In this document: positions 7,019 to 9,124 of the stretch, in pieces
Numbering within the stretch: position 1 is the first letter of the stretch
How the letters are laid out: every line of letters begins with the position of its first letter
Source of the DNA: an uncultured Saprospiraceae bacterium
Lineage (GTDB): Bacteria; Bacteroidota; Bacteroidia; Chitinophagales; Saprospiraceae
Direction of reading: 5' to 3'
Length of the DNA stretch: 9,124 nt
Assembly (NCBI GenBank): GCA_905479665.1
Contig: CAJQNM010000341.1
Location: 1 to 9,124, forward strand
Position numbers and translations under genes: made by a program
The notes under the pieces: generated by a model
What the model was told of the DNA's origin: nothing
Databases searched by the model: none
Seen by the model: the letters and a program-made list of their open reading frames with translations, nothing else

Positions 7019-8065
7019 ATGTCGGGGGTGACAGAGGAAGTAATTGGCGTCGTTGGGGCAGGAAGTTTCGGGACAACAATTGCGACACTCTTAGGACCGC
7101 GCTATTCAGTCCTTTTGTATAGTCGCAATCCAGAAACCGTGGCCCGTATAAATCGAGACCATCAGCATCTCGACGTGACTCTACCCAAGACGATCCAAGC
7201 GACCTCAGAGCTCTCCGAGGTGGGTCGCAAATGCAAGGTCATCTTTCCTGTTGTTCCCTCAGACGTTTTTCGGTCGGTCATGGTGCAAATGGCTCCTTTC
7301 CTCGAGCCCTACCACATTCTGATTCATGGCACCAAGGGCTTTGATGTCATTGACTTCGATGACGAAAACCCTTGGGCTGAACTGCACCGCAGCCAACTAC
7401 GCACGATGAGTGAAGTCATTGTCAAAGAAACCCGAGTCGTTCGTACAGGCTGCTTGAGCGGACCCAACCTACACAAAGAAATTCTTTCTGGTCTCCCGGC
7501 TGCGTCCGTGATCGCAAGCGAATTTGATGAGGTGATCGTCACTGGACATCGATTACTCAACGGGCCCCGATTTAAGATTTATGGATCTGATGCTTTGCTG
7601 GGTACAGAAATAGCCGGAGCGATCAAAAACATGATTGCGATCGGAAGTGGGATTGCCGATGGTCTCAACTTGGGTAAGAATGTCGAAGCCTTTTTGGTGA
7701 CCAGAGGATTGCGAGAGATGATTCTTATTGGCGAATCGATGGGTGCCGATCACAAGGCCTTTTTCGGCTTGGCAGGTATCGGAGATTTGATCGTTACTGC
7801 GACGAGTGCACTGAGTCGAAATTATTCTTTTGGGCAAGGACTCGCCAGAGGTCTTAGTCAGGATCAGGTGCACAAAGAGGTAAATGATCTAGTGGAAGGC
7901 GTGCGCACCATCAAACTGATGCTCAGCTTTGCTCGAACGCACCAACTAGAAGTGCCTCTGGTAGAGATGCTGCATGCCATCATCTATTGTGACTTACCGA
8001 TCCAGGAGGCAATGTCCTACTTGCTTGAGTACCCCTACTCCCTCGACGTCGACTTTCTTAAGTAG
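7019..8065 (+). CDS. gpsA: NAD(P)-dependent glycerol-3-phosphate dehydrogenase
   Basis: A 348-residue cytosolic enzyme that reduces dihydroxyacetone phosphate to sn-glycerol-3-phosphate, the phospholipid backbone precursor. The N-terminal Rossmann fold has GAGSFG (13-18). HGTKGF (103-108) matches the family's conserved (S)KG segment with Lys106, and SGPNLHKEI (147-155) is a variant of the family's GPxxAxE motif with His152 at the usual small residue. AGAIKNMIAIGSGIADGL (199-216) carries the expected catalytic Lys203, followed by GLAGIGDL (250-257) and SRNYSFG (266-272). The length is slightly above the usual 330-340, mainly from an insertion around 110-135. ATG 7019 lies 7 bases after the yidC stop; a GTG at 6977 in the same frame would overlap yidC and add 14 unconserved basic residues, so I rejected it. 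The tight spacing suggests one transcript with yidC, joining lipid precursor supply to membrane protein insertion. Confidence 0.95.
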   Translation: MSGVTEEVIGVVGAGSFGTTIATLLGPRYSVLLYSRNPETVARINRDHQHLDVTLPKTIQATSELSEVGRKCKVIFPVVPSDVFRSVMVQMAPFLEPYHILIHGTKGFDVIDFDDENPWAELHRSQLRTMSEVIVKETRVVRTGCLSGPNLHKEILSGLPAASVIASEFDEVIVTGHRLLNGPRFKIYGSDALLGTEIAGAIKNMIAIGSGIADGLNLGKNVEAFLVTRGLREMILIGESMGADHKAFFGLAGIGDLIVTATSALSRNYSFGQGLARGLSQDQVHKEVNDLVEGVRTIKLMLSFARTHQLEVPLVEMLHAIIYCDLPIQEAMSYLLEYPYSLDVDFLK

Positions 8066-8120
8066 AGCAGTCTATTCGCAATGTTCTGATATCTTTATCT
8101 CAATCAGACAATAACCTCAA

Positions 8121-9124
8121 GTGGATAAAAACGTACCTCATATCGAACGCGACATCAGCTGGCTGCATTTCAACTATCGAGTTTTGCAAGAAGCCAAGGA
8201 TATCAACAACCCCCTTTTCGAGCGAATAAAATTCCTTGCCATCTATTCCTCCAATTTGAGTGAGTTCTTTGCGGTGCGAGTTGCCCAACATCGCAATCTA
8301 GTGCGCATCAGTAAGAAAACTAAAAAGGAGCTTGACATCCATCCTCGCATTGTCCTAAAGGAGATTCTCGATGCGGTAAAGAAACAGCAAATCGAGTTTA
8401 ATGAGATTTTTGAGCAGCAAATTGTACCAGAGTTACGTAAGCACCACATTCGGATCTTGCGAAGATTGGATCTGAGTCGCGAGCAGCGTGAATTTGTGGA
8501 TCAATATTTTCAAGAAAATATGTTGCCCTATGTACAGCCTGTTCTACTCGTCAAAGACAAGGTGCGACCATTCCTAGTAAACTCGGCACTCTATCTCACG
8601 GTCGAGATGTCTGAAAAAGGCAAGAACAAATCCGCTGCTCAGTATGCAATTGTCAATATCCCGAGTGAACATCTACCACGTTTCATAGACTTGCCTGGTA
8701 AAGCGGGGTATCGCGATCTAATCATGATGGATGATATTGTGCGACATAGTATCGCCTGGCTTTTTCCTGGGTATGATGTCCTTGATACGTACTCGATCAA
8801 ATTGACTAGAGATGCGGAGCTCTACATCGATGATGAATTTTCGGGCAATCTGGTTCAGAAGATAAAGACCAGCCTGCAGAGACGCAAGATTGGTCCTGCA
8901 GCTAGATTGGTCTACGACCGAACCATGCCCAAGAAGTTTCTCGTCTACCTGCAGGATACACTCAATCTTGAAAACTTGGACTTATTGCCGGAAGGACGAT
9001 ATCATAATAATTTCGATTTTTTCAAATTTCCGGACTTCGGGCTTAAGAACTTACTAAACGCTCCACTAAGTCCACTGGATTACCCTCCCTTTACTCACTC
9101 TGATTCTGTTTTGCAACAAATTGA
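8121..9124 (+). CDS. ppk1: Polyphosphate kinase 1, N-terminal part (runs off window)
   Basis: The first 334 codons of a PPK1, which reversibly transfers the ATP gamma-phosphate to inorganic polyphosphate. The start is GTG 8121: an in-frame TAA at 8112-8114 excludes earlier starts and no ATG lies close behind. The N domain is clear, with ISWLHFNYRVLQEA (12-25) and FLAIYSSNLSEFFAVRVA (38-55). Asn45 aligns without gaps to the ATP-contacting Asn45 of E. coli PPK. The following head domain includes LPYVQPVLLV, RPFLVNSALYLTVEM and a LPEGRYHNNFDFFKFPDF stretch. The frame is intact to the edge. The autophosphorylated histidine and the phospholipase-D-like catalytic domains lie beyond the window, so activity cannot be judged. 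Full PPK1 proteins are about 690-700 residues, so about half is here. It is co-directional with gpsA after 55 bases, so it may or may not share that transcript. Confidence 0.95.
   Translation, partial: MDKNVPHIERDISWLHFNYRVLQEAKDINNPLFERIKFLAIYSSNLSEFFAVRVAQHRNLVRISKKTKKELDIHPRIVLKEILDAVKKQQIEFNEIFEQQIVPELRKHHIRILRRLDLSREQREFVDQYFQENMLPYVQPVLLVKDKVRPFLVNSALYLTVEMSEKGKNKSAAQYAIVNIPSEHLPRFIDLPGKAGYRDLIMMDDIVRHSIAWLFPGYDVLDTYSIKLTRDAELYIDDEFSGNLVQKIKTSLQRRKIGPAARLVYDRTMPKKFLVYLQDTLNLENLDLLPEGRYHNNFDFFKFPDFGLKNLLNAPLSPLDYPPFTHSDSVLQQI

Noticed and set aside
8043..8052. Perfect 10-base palindrome TCGACGTCGA at the end of gpsA
   Set aside because: It is explained by the codons for LDVD and there is no spaced partner or regulatory context.
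8090..8097. TATCTTTA as a promoter for ppk1
   Set aside because: One mismatch to TAnnTTTG and no convincing -33 element about 18-20 bases upstream; too weak to list.

Overview
The window looks like ordinary chromosomal sequence from a member of the Bacteroidota, possibly a Saprospiria-like lineage (the class is inferred from the general look of the proteins, not proven). The signs are the YidC type (one N-terminal membrane anchor, large periplasmic domain, lysine in place of the usual groove arginine), TAnnTTTG-like promoter boxes, mostly weak Shine-Dalgarno sequences and a large M16 lipoprotein peptidase.

Layout. Bases 1-212 hold the 3' end of an unrecognised gene (+). Bases 213-486 hold no intact gene. 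They contain a decayed second copy of that gene's tail and two AT-rich hairpins built from the same 11-base unit, lying between two convergent genes. Then come a two-domain M16 zinc metallopeptidase lipoprotein (487-3450, -) and the signal recognition particle GTPase ffh (3582-4922, -). A 199-base divergent intergenic region separates ffh from yidC (5122-7011, +), which is followed after 7 bases by gpsA (7019-8065, +). The 5' half of polyphosphate kinase ppk1 (from 8121, +) runs off the end.

How the genes fit together. Ffh delivers nascent membrane proteins and YidC inserts them, so the divergent pair forms a membrane-protein biogenesis locus. GpsA makes sn-glycerol-3-phosphate, the phospholipid backbone precursor, and is probably co-transcribed with yidC. 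The M16 protein is probably an envelope peptidase. PPK1 makes inorganic polyphosphate.

I found no mobile element with a transposase, no CRISPR array, no RNA gene, no phage or defence gene, and no clear undescribed system. The least ordinary stretch is 70-482, where a gene tail and its flanking palindrome appear twice, the second time frameshifted and shortened. Smaller points are the tandem promoter-like boxes before yidC and several sequence details of YidC.
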